Positions 8,497-17,269 are shown, counted from the first letter of the stretch. The stretch is 37,243 bases of DNA from Clostridia bacterium (GCA_017540175.1 JAFYBN010000022.1:1-37243); one strand, 5' to 3'. Notes: generated from the sequence alone by a model not told the origin. Made by a program: numbers and translations.

Positions 8497-9285
8497 TCAC
8501 ATCCCCATACCGTCAAACCATTTGAGGAGCAGTCCTCCCCATTGTCCGACCGAGGGATTCCCCATCGCGAGCCCGAGCCCGTGACAGCCGTGCGGGAATA
8601 CGTGCACCTCGTGCGGCACGCCGTGACGCGCGAGAGCGAGGGCATACCGGTATGCGTATTCGACCTTGACCATCTCGTCGTCCGAGGTGTGCCAGATGAA
8701 GGCGGGCGGCGTCGATTCCGTGACGTTTTTCGCCGGGGCGCATGCTGCGGCGTTCTTCCATTCGCCGTCCCCCATGAGGGTATCGTAGCATTCGCGGATG
8801 ATGTCGTCCAGCGGGTCGTCCGTCACGCCGTAGCAGATCACAGTCGCGTTCGGGAGCGCGGAGACTGTGCTCAGCTCGTCCGCTTCCTCGCCCTCCAAGG
8901 GCTCGGTATAGGTGGAGACCGCCGCCGCGAGGTGCCCGCCCGCGGACGAGCCCATGACGGCGATCTTTGTGGGATCGATGCCGTAATCCCCGGTATGGGC
9001 GCGGACAAGGCGGACTGCCCGGCGCGCGTCGAGAAGGGGGTACGGATAGAGGGGCAGACCGGGAATTTTGACGCGGTAATCGCACACGAAGGCGTGGTAG
9101 CCCGCCGCGGCGAGGAATTCGGCATAGCCCTTCCCCTCGTGCTCGGCGAGCATGACGTATCCGCCTCCCGGAAAGATCACAACGGCGGCGTCGCGCTTCG
9201 GTTCGTGCGGCTCGTAATACGTCATGCGCGGCAGGACCCCGTCCGTGGGTCCCGGCAGGGTGTTCCATAAGGGAATCTGTTTCAT
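8497..9285 (-). CDS. Alpha/beta-hydrolase esterase, paralogue of the 3520-4299 gene
   Basis: A 262-aa esterase with oxyanion segment FPGGGY, nucleophile elbow VMGSSAGGHL and C-terminal HTSDD...FPHGCHGLGLAMG supplying Asp and His. It shares most motifs and length with the esterase at 3520-4299 and is probably a duplicate with a different acyl-sugar preference. A GGAGG ribosome site precedes the ATG, and the start is only 24 nt after the GH42 stop, so the two are likely co-transcribed. This fits removal of acetyl groups from sugars that the galactosidase cleaves. No signal peptide is seen. Confidence 0.9.
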   Translation of the reverse strand: MKQIPLWNTLPGPTDGVLPRMTYYEPHEPKRDAAVVIFPGGGYVMLAEHEGKGYAEFLAAAGYHAFVCDYRVKIPGLPLYPYPLLDARRAVRLVRAHTGDYGIDPTKIAVMGSSAGGHLAAAVSTYTEPLEGEEADELSTVSALPNATVICYGVTDDPLDDIIRECYDTLMGDGEWKNAAACAPAKNVTESTPPAFIWHTSDDEMVKVEYAYRYALALARHGVPHEVHVFPHGCHGLGLAMGNPSVGQWGGLLLKWFDGMGM

Positions 9286-9309
9286 GATCGCCTCCGATCG
9301 CCGATCGGC

Positions 9310-11277
9310 TTATTTTTTCAGTACGTACACGCCGTAGGGTTCGACCTCGAGCGTGCCGGAGAACTCTTTTCCGGTGAGCAGGTCGGTCATCGGGGCGTCC
9401 AGCTCGATCGACGCGGGCGCGTGAGCGGTCTCGCAGAGCACGAGCCCTTCCCCGCCCTCTCCCTCGCGCGGGACGACGCTGAGCATTCCCATCGTCTTGT
9501 ACGGCGTCACGCCGGCGTCCTCGTATGCGATGGCGAGCAGTCTGTCGATGTCCGGATCCTCGAGCAGCGCGCCGCAGAGGATGACCTCGCCTTTGCCGAC
9601 CTTGTATTTCGCGATGACGACCTCGCCCTCGAGCGCACAGTGCCCGCCGGTAATCGACGCGAGCGTCTCGCCGCCTCTCAGATTCGTGTACGCCTCCGCC
9701 CATTTTCTGACGTGAAGCGTCTCGCCGTCCGTCCAGGCGCATTTGAGCACCGAGCCGTCGGTGGGGATGGAATAATCCTGCCGGATGCCGAGCCAGTCCT
9801 CAAGCATGCCCATCGCGCGGTCCTTATAGTGCGCGCCGATGGAGTCGCGGACGTCGGTCAGCGGTCCCGCGACCCAGACGCCGCCGTTTTCGACGAAGGC
9901 TTTGATCTTGTCCGCGAGGTCGCCGTCCTCCAGCGTCATGACGCAGGGGGAGACGAGCAGTCGATAGCCGTCGAGGGAATGGGTCGCGCCGATGACGTCG
10001 GGACGAACGCCGCCGCGGATCATCGAGCGGTGGACCTGCTGCACGTCGCCGCAGTACCAGTTGCCGTCGAAAACCGCCTGTTTGTCGAAGAGCTTCCACG
10101 CCTTGGTCGTCATATGCAGGGCGACGGGCGTTTTGACCTTGGTTCCGGCGAGGAAATCCGACGCCTTCGCGTATTCGTCCGAGGTGCGGCGCACCTCGCC
10201 GAAGGTATGGGTCGGTCTGCCCTCGGGAGAGAGCACGGAGCCGTGCACAAGCTCATGGCCCGCCCAGTGCTGACGCCAGAGCCAATACATGTTCGATTCG
10301 CCGCCGAGCGCGACCGGGAGCCACGAGTTGACGCGGCAGTATCCCTCCGGCTTGAGCGCCTGCCCGATGGCGACGGAGCCGTTCCACGTCGTCGCGGTTT
10401 CGGTGTTCCAGAAAGGGCGGTCCTTCAGGGTGCGGAGAAAATCGAACCAGAACACCGCGTCGGAGAGATTCGACGGGGTGTTGTAGTGGTTGAACATCAC
10501 GACGTCGAGCCTGTCGCACATTTCTTCGTAGCCCATCGCGTTGGTGGGCATCATGTCGGTGCCGATGGGCGCTTTTGTATAACGGCGGAGGATCGCCGCC
10601 TGCCGGTGCATGAAGTTCACGTCCGAGTCGTAGTGCGCCGCCGCCCACTCGTATTTCAGGTGGGGATTGTGCCACGCCTTCCAGTCGCCGGGGACCTCGT
10701 CGAAATCGTCGTACGCCTGGCTGAACAGATTGAGGTTCCAGCGGGCGTTGAGGTTTTCGATCGTGCCGTATTCGCGCTTCAGTCTCTTGTGGTAGGCGTC
10801 CATGCAGTGAGAACAGGTGCACCCCGTTCCCCACGTCAGGATCTCGTTGTCGAGCTGCCAGCCGATGACGTTCGGATCGGAGCCGAATTCGCGCCCCATG
10901 GCGTGAACGATCTGATCGGACGCCTCGAGGTAATGCGGATTGTTCGAGCAGCAGTGACGCCTGCCGCCGTGCGAAGCCCTCGTGCCGTTCTCGTCGAGCA
11001 CGAAGATATCCGGGAACGCCTTGCCGAGCCAGATCGGCGGCGTCGCCGTCGGAGTGCCGAGGACCACCGCGATCCCGGCTTCTCCGAGCGCGTCCACCAC
11101 GCGGTGGAGCCACGCAAACTCATACTGCCCTCTTTTCGGCTCCATTTTGCGCCAAGCGAATTCGCCGATGCGCGCGCAGGTGATGCCCGCCGCCTTCATC
11201 ATGCGGATATCGTAGGAAAGCTGATCGTCGTCCCAATCCTCGGGATAGTACGCGCAGCCTAAGAACGGGGTTTTCAT
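9310..11277 (-). CDS. Beta-galactosidase, glycoside hydrolase family 42
   Basis: A 655-aa GH42 enzyme. It opens with FLGCAYYPEDW, has the acid/base motif WQLDNE (Glu145) and the nucleophile region FWNTET (Glu293). Cys109/110, Cys153, Cys155 and Cys158 form the zinc cluster known from GH42 structures. The C-terminal half covers the trimerisation and small beta domains. There is no signal peptide, so it hydrolyses imported beta-galactosides in the cytosol. The ATG at 11277 follows AAGGAG; a longer frame to 11307 lacks support. It is downstream of the HRDC gene and directly upstream of the esterase. Confidence 0.95.
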   Translation of the reverse strand: MKTPFLGCAYYPEDWDDDQLSYDIRMMKAAGITCARIGEFAWRKMEPKRGQYEFAWLHRVVDALGEAGIAVVLGTPTATPPIWLGKAFPDIFVLDENGTRASHGGRRHCCSNNPHYLEASDQIVHAMGREFGSDPNVIGWQLDNEILTWGTGCTCSHCMDAYHKRLKREYGTIENLNARWNLNLFSQAYDDFDEVPGDWKAWHNPHLKYEWAAAHYDSDVNFMHRQAAILRRYTKAPIGTDMMPTNAMGYEEMCDRLDVVMFNHYNTPSNLSDAVFWFDFLRTLKDRPFWNTETATTWNGSVAIGQALKPEGYCRVNSWLPVALGGESNMYWLWRQHWAGHELVHGSVLSPEGRPTHTFGEVRRTSDEYAKASDFLAGTKVKTPVALHMTTKAWKLFDKQAVFDGNWYCGDVQQVHRSMIRGGVRPDVIGATHSLDGYRLLVSPCVMTLEDGDLADKIKAFVENGGVWVAGPLTDVRDSIGAHYKDRAMGMLEDWLGIRQDYSIPTDGSVLKCAWTDGETLHVRKWAEAYTNLRGGETLASITGGHCALEGEVVIAKYKVGKGEVILCGALLEDPDIDRLLAIAYEDAGVTPYKTMGMLSVVPREGEGGEGLVLCETAHAPASIELDAPMTDLLTGKEFSGTLEVEPYGVYVLKK

Positions 11278-11319
11278 GGTTCGTCTCCTTTTCTGTGTGG
11301 TATTCAATATGATGGATAC

Positions 11320-11580
11320 TCACCGGCTCTGTTTCCGGTATTCGCGGAGCACGGCGAGGAACTGTTCGCCATAGCGCTGTGCTTTGACCTGACCGATGCC
11401 GTTCACCGAGAGCATTTCGTCGACGCTGTCCGGCAGAACGCGGCACATATCGACGAGGGTCGCGTCCGAAAAGACGATGTAGGCGGGAACCTTGTTCTCC
11501 CGCGCGATTTCGGTGCGCATGCACAGCGAAACAGCGCCTTTGGCGTTCCCCGTCACGCCTTCACAGCGGTGAGCGTCCAC
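11320..11580 (-). CDS. HRDC-domain-only protein (RecQ C-terminus-like)
   Basis: An 86-aa reading frame whose residues about 20-83 match the HRDC domain found at the end of RecQ helicases: RTEIARENKVPAYIVFSDAT, then LPDSVDEMLSVNGIG and RYGEQFL. HRDC domains bind DNA structures. No helicase or RQC domain lies upstream; the preceding DNA codes the methyltransferase in another frame and the two genes overlap by 28 nt. Either it is a stand-alone HRDC protein or the remnant of a recQ gene. The true start is uncertain; a shorter version could begin at Met21. Confidence 0.65.
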   Translation of the reverse strand: MDAHRCEGVTGNAKGAVSLCMRTEIARENKVPAYIVFSDATLVDMCRVLPDSVDEMLSVNGIGQVKAQRYGEQFLAVLREYRKQSR

Positions 11581-12305
11581 CGCTCGGTCATGGAGGTCGG
11601 CGCGGCGTCGGTATAGCAGTCCGTGACGGAGGCGAGTAGAAGCCCGTTTCTCTCGAGCGCGTTCTTTACCGCCTTCAGCCCGAACGCTTTTTCACGTTCC
11701 ACGCCGTCCGAGCGCAGCCAGACGCCGTTCTTTTCTTCAAAAACCGTCAGGTAAAAATCCGCCGTCGTCCCCGATTTCGACACGCGGCTTCGGAAACAGC
11801 ACAGCGCGCCGTCCTCCTCGATGACGTAATCGCGGTCGGCATAGGTCGTGCGGAAGCGGTACGGCGTGTTGAGATCGAAGACGAACGCCCCGCCCGGCTC
11901 GAGATAGTTCGAGACCAGCGCAAAACAGTCGTCCAGCTCTCCCCGCCCGGTCAGGTGGTTCAGCCCGTCGAGACAGCAGACCGCCGCCTCCACCGTGCCG
12001 TACAGCTCAAAATCGCGCATATCACCCGAGAGGAACAGGATGGACGTGAGCCCCTCCGCCCGCGCCTTGCGGTCCGCCTCGGAGAGCATGTCGTCCGAGA
12101 GGTCGAGCGCGGTCATGTCGTACCCGCGGCGGGCGAGTTCGACGGTCATGCTGCCCGTTCCGCATCCGAGCTCGAGCACGGAGCACGGCTTTCTTCCCAT
12201 GACGGCGAGAAACCGTTTTTCGATGTAATCCGCCCATGCCGCGTAATCGACCGTGGAATTGAGACGGTCGTACACCGGCGCGAGCGTGCGGTAGCCCCCG
12301 GTCAT
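11553..12305 (-). CDS. Class I SAM-dependent methyltransferase
   Basis: A 250-aa cytosolic methyltransferase. SAM-binding motif I reads VLELGCGTGSMT (residues 43-54), followed by the acidic ALDLSDDML and the GDMRDF segment. The N-terminal YRTLAPVYDRLNSTVDY is typical of the YqeM-like/methyltransferase-25 group. The substrate is unknown. The ATG at 12305 overlaps the stop of the YerC-like regulator as ATGA, so the two are translationally coupled. Confidence 0.9.
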   Translation of the reverse strand: MTGGYRTLAPVYDRLNSTVDYAAWADYIEKRFLAVMGRKPCSVLELGCGTGSMTVELARRGYDMTALDLSDDMLSEADRKARAEGLTSILFLSGDMRDFELYGTVEAAVCCLDGLNHLTGRGELDDCFALVSNYLEPGGAFVFDLNTPYRFRTTYADRDYVIEEDGALCCFRSRVSKSGTTADFYLTVFEEKNGVWLRSDGVEREKAFGLKAVKNALERNGLLLASVTDCYTDAAPTSMTERWTLTAVKA

Positions 12306-12643
12306 CGCTTCTGATCCGGATCATCCGGGCCCGGGAAATCCGGCCGTTCGATCCCCTTTTCGGCGAGGCGCTTCAGAATCTTGACATACCCGTCGCTCCC
12401 GTATTTCAGGCACCGGTTGATGCGGCTGATGGTCGCGGTGCTCAGCCCGGTCTTTTCGTTGATTTCGGTATAGACGGTGTTTTCCTCCAGCATTTTCGCG
12501 ACGCACATCCGCTTTGCCATTTCCGTATTTTCCTTGATGGTGCAGAGATCGTCGAAGAAATTATAGCAGTCGTCGATGGTTTCGAGCGAAAGGATCGCCT
12601 CAAAAAGATAGTCGCGCGCGGGATCGCGCCTTTGGTTCGCCAT
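12302..12643 (-). CDS. YerC/YecD family TrpR-like DNA-binding protein
   Basis: A 113-aa protein matching the YerC/YecD family of TrpR-superfamily regulators. The body reads FFDDLCTIKENTEMAKR, and a helix-turn-helix follows at VYTEINEKTGLSTATISRI. The ATG at 12643 has a GGGAGG ribosome site and sits downstream of a clear promoter; the frame runs open much further upstream but that is a shadow of the divergent gene. It heads the minus-strand run and is coupled to the methyltransferase. The regulatory target is unknown. Confidence 0.92.
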   Translation of the reverse strand: MANQRRDPARDYLFEAILSLETIDDCYNFFDDLCTIKENTEMAKRMCVAKMLEENTVYTEINEKTGLSTATISRINRCLKYGSDGYVKILKRLAEKGIERPDFPGPDDPDQKR

Positions 12644-12677
12644 GCTGTCCTCCCTGAACGGTTGGTAACTGCCTCTA

Positions 12678-12706
12678 TTATACATCAAGATTTTCACGAA
12701 GTAAAG
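12678..12706 (-). promoter_or_regulatory. SigA-type promoter for the YerC-led unit
   Basis: On the minus strand TTTACT, a 17-nt spacer and TATAAT precede the YerC-like start by about 35 nt. It diverges from the promoter at 12738-12766. Confidence 0.7.
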
Positions 12707-12737
12707 TGTTCTGTGAAAACTGCGCAAAAAACTTTTG

Positions 12738-12766
12738 TTGCAAGACGGGAAAACCTGTGATATAAT
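12738..12766 (+). promoter_or_regulatory. SigA-type promoter for metallophosphoesterase-PPTase operon
   Basis: TTGCAA, 17-nt spacer and a perfect TATAAT lie 36 nt before the ATG at 12803. It drives the two overlapping plus-strand genes and is divergent from the YerC promoter. Confidence 0.78.
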
Positions 12767-12802
12767 GAGGGCAAGGAATTCAGCAGAAGGAAACTGTCCG
12801 CG

Positions 12803-13573
12803 ATGATTTTGAGAACTCTTCCCGTCCCCGCTCCGGCGGATCAGGTCCTTGCCGTCTGCGCGGATTTTCACTCCGTATACCGGAACATGCGGCTTGACGA
12901 AACCCTGCGTCTTCTCGAGGAAGCGATGCCCGACCTGATCCTCTGCCCCGGCGATATTTTCAACATCATCGCGCCGGATGACGCGCCCGAGAGCTGCTTT
13001 AACCAAAACGGCATGGATTTTCTGCGCCGCGCCGCCGCTCTTGCGCCCGTGTTTTATTCGATCGGCAATCACGAGCACGCCGTCACGACGGAGCATCTCT
13101 CCGAAATCGCCAAAACGGGCGCGGTCGTGCTCGACAACTCTTTCGTGCGGTGCGGGGAGCTTGTGATCGGCGGATATACGACCGGTTTTCTCGGCATGAA
13201 GGGAAAGCACACAGGGCCGAAGGAGCCGGATCCGGATTTTCCCGCCGTCTTCGGCGCGCAGGAGGGCTATAAGATCCTGCTCTCCCACCACCCGGAGTAT
13301 TGGGAAAAAACCATCCGGGGCCATGGGATCGATCTCACGGTCTCGGGGCACGCGCACGGCGGGCAGTGGCGCTTTTTCGGACACGGCGTTTTCGCGCCCG
13401 GTCAGGGGCTCTTCCCGAAATACACGAGCGGGCTTTATTCTTACGATGCGGGCAGCAAAACGGAATTCCTTGCGGTGAGCCGGGGCATGCGCAACACACA
13501 GCGGCTCATTCCGCGCTTCTTCAATCCCTGCGAGATTTTGATTCTGAGATTATCCCCGGAGGCGCGGCTATGA
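12803..13573 (+). CDS. Calcineurin-like metallophosphoesterase (YkuE-like)
   Basis: A 256-aa metallophosphoesterase with all five metal motifs: D21-x-H23 (ADFHS), GD at 50-51, GNHE at 88-91, the His pair in LSHHPE (162-163) and GHAH at 182-185. Order and spacing match the YkuE-like group of binuclear metal phosphoesterases, whose substrates are often lipids or nucleotides. No long membrane segment is visible. Its stop overlaps the start of the phosphopantetheinyl transferase gene by ATGA. The substrate is unknown. Confidence 0.9.
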   Translation: MILRTLPVPAPADQVLAVCADFHSVYRNMRLDETLRLLEEAMPDLILCPGDIFNIIAPDDAPESCFNQNGMDFLRRAAALAPVFYSIGNHEHAVTTEHLSEIAKTGAVVLDNSFVRCGELVIGGYTTGFLGMKGKHTGPKEPDPDFPAVFGAQEGYKILLSHHPEYWEKTIRGHGIDLTVSGHAHGGQWRFFGHGVFAPGQGLFPKYTSGLYSYDAGSKTEFLAVSRGMRNTQRLIPRFFNPCEILILRLSPEARL

Positions 13574-14121
13574 CGAATGTTTTGATCTACTATACGCTCT
13601 CGGGCGAGCCGTCCGCGTCGCTGCTTGTGCGGGCGGCGTCGCTCTGCACGAACCGGCCGCCGGAGCAGATTTCGATCCGCCGCGAAAGCGGGAGAAAGCC
13701 CGTCTTCCTCTCACCGTTCCCGCTTTACGCGTCGGTTTCCCACAGCGGGGGCGTTTGGGCGGCGGCGTTTTCGGATGTTCTGCCCGTGGGGCTCGATCTT
13801 CAGAAGACCGTTTCGGTGCGCCGGATGGACGGCATCCTCACGCGGTATTTCCATCCCGCGGAGCGCGAAGCCGTGCTCGCCGCATCCCCCGAAGCGCGCG
13901 ACGCCGCGTTCTGCCGGATGTGGTCGCGCAAGGAGGCGGCCGCCAAGCTCTCCGGGCGCGGCATCGACGGGGGATTTTCCTCGTTCGACGCGTCGGCAAG
14001 CCCGACCGAGGTGTTCGGGGAGACGCTTTTCATCCGGGATTTCGCCCTGCCGGGCTTGCTGGAGCTTGCCGCGGCGGCGGTATTTCCCGCGGAGTTTGAA
14101 ATCACGCTCATCCCGTTCTGA
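13570..14121 (+). CDS. Small 4'-phosphopantetheinyl transferase (Sfp/AcpS superfamily)
   Basis: A 183-aa PPTase-fold protein that would transfer phosphopantetheine from CoA to a carrier protein. Visible motifs are VSHSGG (about 56-61), VGLDLQ (73-78), FHPAERE (94-100) and the hallmark WSRKEAAAK (118-126). The Mg-binding acid pair usually reads D-x-E; here it is D76-L-Q78, a Gln variant also known in the AASDHPPT branch. At 183 aa it is shorter than Sfp (about 220). The start is set by an ATGA overlap with the phosphoesterase. No carrier-protein or NRPS/PKS genes are nearby, so the target lies elsewhere. Confidence 0.87.
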   Translation: MTNVLIYYTLSGEPSASLLVRAASLCTNRPPEQISIRRESGRKPVFLSPFPLYASVSHSGGVWAAAFSDVLPVGLDLQKTVSVRRMDGILTRYFHPAEREAVLAASPEARDAAFCRMWSRKEAAAKLSGRGIDGGFSSFDASASPTEVFGETLFIRDFALPGLLELAAAAVFPAEFEITLIPF

Positions 14122-14128
14122 CGGAAAA

Positions 14129-14161
14129 AACCTCCCGGATCCGCGTTCGGGAGGTTCTTTC
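14129..14161. terminator. Bidirectional intrinsic terminator after the PPTase gene
   Basis: A perfect 9-bp stem (AACCTCCCG / CGGGAGGTT) is followed by TCTTTCT on the plus strand and preceded by six A residues that form a U-run on the minus strand. It ends the phosphoesterase-PPTase operon and could stop minus-strand transcription too. Confidence 0.8.
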
Positions 14162-14162
14162 T

Positions 14163-14463
14163 CTTCGGTTTCGGCGCGGGGGCAGCTTATCGGCAGGAGC
14201 CTTGCCGTCTCCCCTGTCTCGAGATCGACGCGGAGGTAATACCGGCGGTTTCCGAATGCCATGCCCCCCGTCCGCATGATCTGAACGTCGCACATGGCGA
14301 AGATCGCGTAACGGTCTTCGACCATGCGCGTGAAAGACGGGATCCGTTCTTCATCGCCCGGATCCCAGTCCTCGAGCAGACGACGGTCCTCACCCGTTCT
14401 GTAATCGTGTAAGTACAGGATGTCGAGCTCCCCGTCGTGTGCACCCACACGCTCGACGGCGCG
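14163..14463 (-). pseudogene. Truncated C-terminal copy of the 17.3-18.6 kb lipoprotein gene
   Basis: The minus strand here encodes VERVGAHDGELDILYLHDY through FGNRRYYLRVDLETGETARLL, nearly the same as the C-terminal ~95 residues of the gene ending at 17289. There is no start codon context and no upstream part. The original stop codon has become a sense codon, so the frame runs on into unrelated sequence. I count about 20 differences in 301 aligned bases with no indels. This is a decaying partial duplicate. Confidence 0.85.
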
Positions 14464-14566
14464 AAATAACCGTGATTCAAACATTTTTTCTTCACACCCA
14501 ACCTTTTCCCCGATTTCTGTATCTATCTTTATGAACCCCGAAAAATACCCCGAAAAGGAGACCGAC

Positions 14567-17161
14567 ATGACGAAATACGCGGTCATGAACGACGAAACGC
14601 TGGTCGAAATCTGCCTGCTCGGCGAGAGTGGCGCGTTTGAAGAGCTGGTGATGCGCCACGAAAACGCGGTGATGAACACGGCGAAGCGCATCACGGGCAG
14701 CCGCTTCACCGCCGAGGACGCCTCCCAGGACGCCTTTGTCTCGGCCTGGATGCGCCTCGATTCCCTGCGCGACCGATCGAAGTTCAAGCCGTGGGTCTGC
14801 GCCATAGCGAAAAACTGCGCGATGGCCCTCCTCACCCGGTACCGCAGCGTCGTTCCGGATATCTCGCTTCACCTTGTCGAAAACGAAGAGCTGTCGGACA
14901 ATCCCGATCCGGAGCTGTCCGCGCTTCTATCGTCCGAGACCGACGAGGAGCTTCACGCTTTGGTGGACGCGCTGGGCGAAAAGCTCCGCGAGACGATCCG
15001 GCTCCATTATTTCGAAGGGTATTCCGTCGCGGAGATCGCCGATTTGCTTTCCGTACCGGTGGGAACGGTGAAATGGCGGCTCGCGGAGGGGCGAAAACAA
15101 TTGCGGAAAGGATACGGAATCGTGGGAAAGGAATACAACGAAAACGAAACCCTCGTCTCCCGCGTGATGCGGCAGGTCGAGGAGCTGAAGCTCTGGCAGT
15201 TCAAAAGGGACAAGACGGGCTTCGAGGAAGACTACAAAAACGTCCTCGCGGCAGTGGAGGCGCTGGATGAATCGAAGGAAAAACAGCACATGCTGGCGGA
15301 CGTCTGGCTCCGCGGGGCGTGGTGGATCCCCGGAAAGGCGAACGAGGAGGTGTTCTCCGAAATCAAGCAGGCGGCGCTCGCCGGACACAACGACGACGTG
15401 ATGCAGTCTGTCGCGGCGCGGGAATACAACAAAGTTCCGTTTGGTGAGGAACGCATGAAATTCATGCGGGATACGCAGATCCCGGAGCTTTTGGCGGGGG
15501 GATTCTCAAAGGCCGCCGGCATGGTGTCCTTCTGGTGCGGCGTAGAGCTGGGTGACCTCGGCCGGATGGAGGAGGCATACGAGGCGTTTGAGAAAACGAT
15601 CTCCCTCCTCGAGCCGACGAACGTCTATTACGCAATCGCGCTCTCCGCCATCTGGACGGAGAAGAAGCTCGTCGAAGCTATCGCCGCCGGGGACGAGGAC
15701 GCGGGTGTGGCGTACATGGGCGAGACCTGTCAGAGAATCGGCGAAAAATGGTACTTCTGGCAGGAGCCGGGTTACTATCGCAGGGAAGGTATTGACGATA
15801 TCGAGATCGCGCCGCTCTACTGGCTATCCCGCTGCGGCGAGCTGATCGACGATCCGGACATGAAGCCGGGGGACACACGCACCTCAGCGGACGGCAAGTC
15901 CACCATGACCTGCCGCCTCGCGGAGAAGCCCGTCGTCACACCTGCCGGAACCTTTGAAAACTGCTTCGAATTCCGCACGACGGATAAAAGCAGGAGAGAC
16001 GCTGACACAACGACCTTCATCGCCCCGGGGATCGGCGTCGTGGAACAGATCAATCACCCCCTGAAGTGGAGGATCGTGCTCAAAGGGTACCGCATCAACG
16101 GCGGAGACGGGCGCATCCCCTTTGCGGTCGGCAACCGCTGGGAATACCACATCGAGAAAGAGGGTCACCTGATCGAGGACGAGCAGGTCATGGAGGTCAC
16201 GGGCGTGACGGACAGCCTCGCCGCCATGTCCATCGGCATATTCGCCCGCCTTCGGTACGATGAGAATTCGTGGTTCGGCTGCACGCTTGCGGCGAGAAAC
16301 GAGTATTTCATCCCCGACGGTGAGAACAGCGGTCATCTCGTCGATGTGGAAAAATACCTCGCGGGAGCCGAACGGACTGCGAAGACCCGCCGCGAAAAGG
16401 TTCACACCGCCGTCGCCAACAAGGTCATGCGGAGTATCTTTGAGACGGACGACGTCTTCAATCCGGCCTATACCGAAAAGCTCCGCTGGACATTCTTCGA
16501 GCTCTATGCCCCGTGGAAGAAGGGGGATTCGCTTTGTCTGGGAGAAAGCGACAGAACGTATTCCTTCGAGCTAAAGGACTGGTTCTGGAAGGACGGCAAG
16601 AGCTGCTTCGACATGTTCGCCGTCGGGTGCAATTTCCTCTATGACATCGTGAACTTCGCCCTCGGCGCGCTGTGGTCGGACAAGTGGATTCCGGGTTATT
16701 CCGAGAATCGGAAGTTCAAACAGTACGGTGACATGGACGTCTCGGGCAGAATCAAGGTCTGCGAGGACGAAGCCGTCGAGACTCCGGTGGGATCGTTCCT
16801 CGCCTGCCGCCACCTCGTCGCGGATATGCAGGGAGGTTACGGCTATTGGTCCGGGCATACCGAATTCTGGTTCGCGGAGGGCGTGGGCCTTGTGAAGTTC
16901 CTGCGCACCATAACGGAATGCGGCGAACCGTGGAAGAACGCGGTCTGGCTCCTGACGGAAATGACAGGCACTGGCAAGGGCTTTTTCCCGATGGAAGACG
17001 GTTTCTTCCGCAAATACGAGGCACAGGGATTGGAGAACGGCTATCACGGCTCCGTGGAATACACCTATCTCGAGGACGAGCAGGGTCTCACGATCTTCAT
17101 GGCCGCCTTCGGCACACAGGACAGAAGCGAATACCTGAAACAGGAAGGAAAAGAGGTTTGA
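14567..17161 (+). CDS. ECF-like sigma-70 factor with very long C-terminal extension
   Basis: An 864-aa protein. Residues about 8-85 match sigma-70 region 2 (AFEELVMRHENAVMNTAKRI, AEDASQDAFVSAWMRL) and about 137-182 match region 4 (LRETIRLHYFEGYSVAEIADLLS, GTVKWRLAEGRKQLR). About 680 residues follow: a helical part to about 430, then two similar beta modules (TPAGTFENCFEF...APGIGVVE near 458-492 and TPVGSFLACRHL...AEGVGLVK near 738-776) around a VGNRWEYHI segment near 520. No membrane helix is seen. Usual ECF factors are about 170-200 aa, so the extension is probably a built-in sensor or regulatory domain. The start at 14567 follows AAGGAG. A terminator follows the gene; it converges with the lipoprotein gene. 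Confidence 0.88.
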   Translation: MTKYAVMNDETLVEICLLGESGAFEELVMRHENAVMNTAKRITGSRFTAEDASQDAFVSAWMRLDSLRDRSKFKPWVCAIAKNCAMALLTRYRSVVPDISLHLVENEELSDNPDPELSALLSSETDEELHALVDALGEKLRETIRLHYFEGYSVAEIADLLSVPVGTVKWRLAEGRKQLRKGYGIVGKEYNENETLVSRVMRQVEELKLWQFKRDKTGFEEDYKNVLAAVEALDESKEKQHMLADVWLRGAWWIPGKANEEVFSEIKQAALAGHNDDVMQSVAAREYNKVPFGEERMKFMRDTQIPELLAGGFSKAAGMVSFWCGVELGDLGRMEEAYEAFEKTISLLEPTNVYYAIALSAIWTEKKLVEAIAAGDEDAGVAYMGETCQRIGEKWYFWQEPGYYRREGIDDIEIAPLYWLSRCGELIDDPDMKPGDTRTSADGKSTMTCRLAEKPVVTPAGTFENCFEFRTTDKSRRDADTTTFIAPGIGVVEQINHPLKWRIVLKGYRINGGDGRIPFAVGNRWEYHIEKEGHLIEDEQVMEVTGVTDSLAAMSIGIFARLRYDENSWFGCTLAARNEYFIPDGENSGHLVDVEKYLAGAERTAKTRREKVHTAVANKVMRSIFETDDVFNPAYTEKLRWTFFELYAPWKKGDSLCLGESDRTYSFELKDWFWKDGKSCFDMFAVGCNFLYDIVNFALGALWSDKWIPGYSENRKFKQYGDMDVSGRIKVCEDEAVETPVGSFLACRHLVADMQGGYGYWSGHTEFWFAEGVGLVKFLRTITECGEPWKNAVWLLTEMTGTGKGFFPMEDGFFRKYEAQGLENGYHGSVEYTYLEDEQGLTIFMAAFGTQDRSEYLKQEGKEV

Positions 17162-17208
17162 GCGCGCGGCGCCTGACCCTCTGAAAGCAGATTTTCGGAG
17201 CACGGAAA

Positions 17209-17245
17209 AGGACCTCCCCCGCATCGGGCGGGAGAGGCCCTTTTT
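17209..17245 (+). terminator. Intrinsic terminator of the sigma-factor gene
   Basis: A G+C-rich stem (CCTCCCCCGC / GCGGGAGAGG with one mismatch, 4-nt loop) is followed by CCCTTTTTCT, 47 nt after the stop. Confidence 0.8.
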
Positions 17246-17269
17246 CTCGCATCGGCTGTGAAGCTCTTT

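Noticed and set aside
12644-13384. N-terminal extension of the YerC-like protein
   Set aside because: The stretch is antisense to the metallophosphoesterase and its promoter; the ATG at 12643 gives the normal family length.
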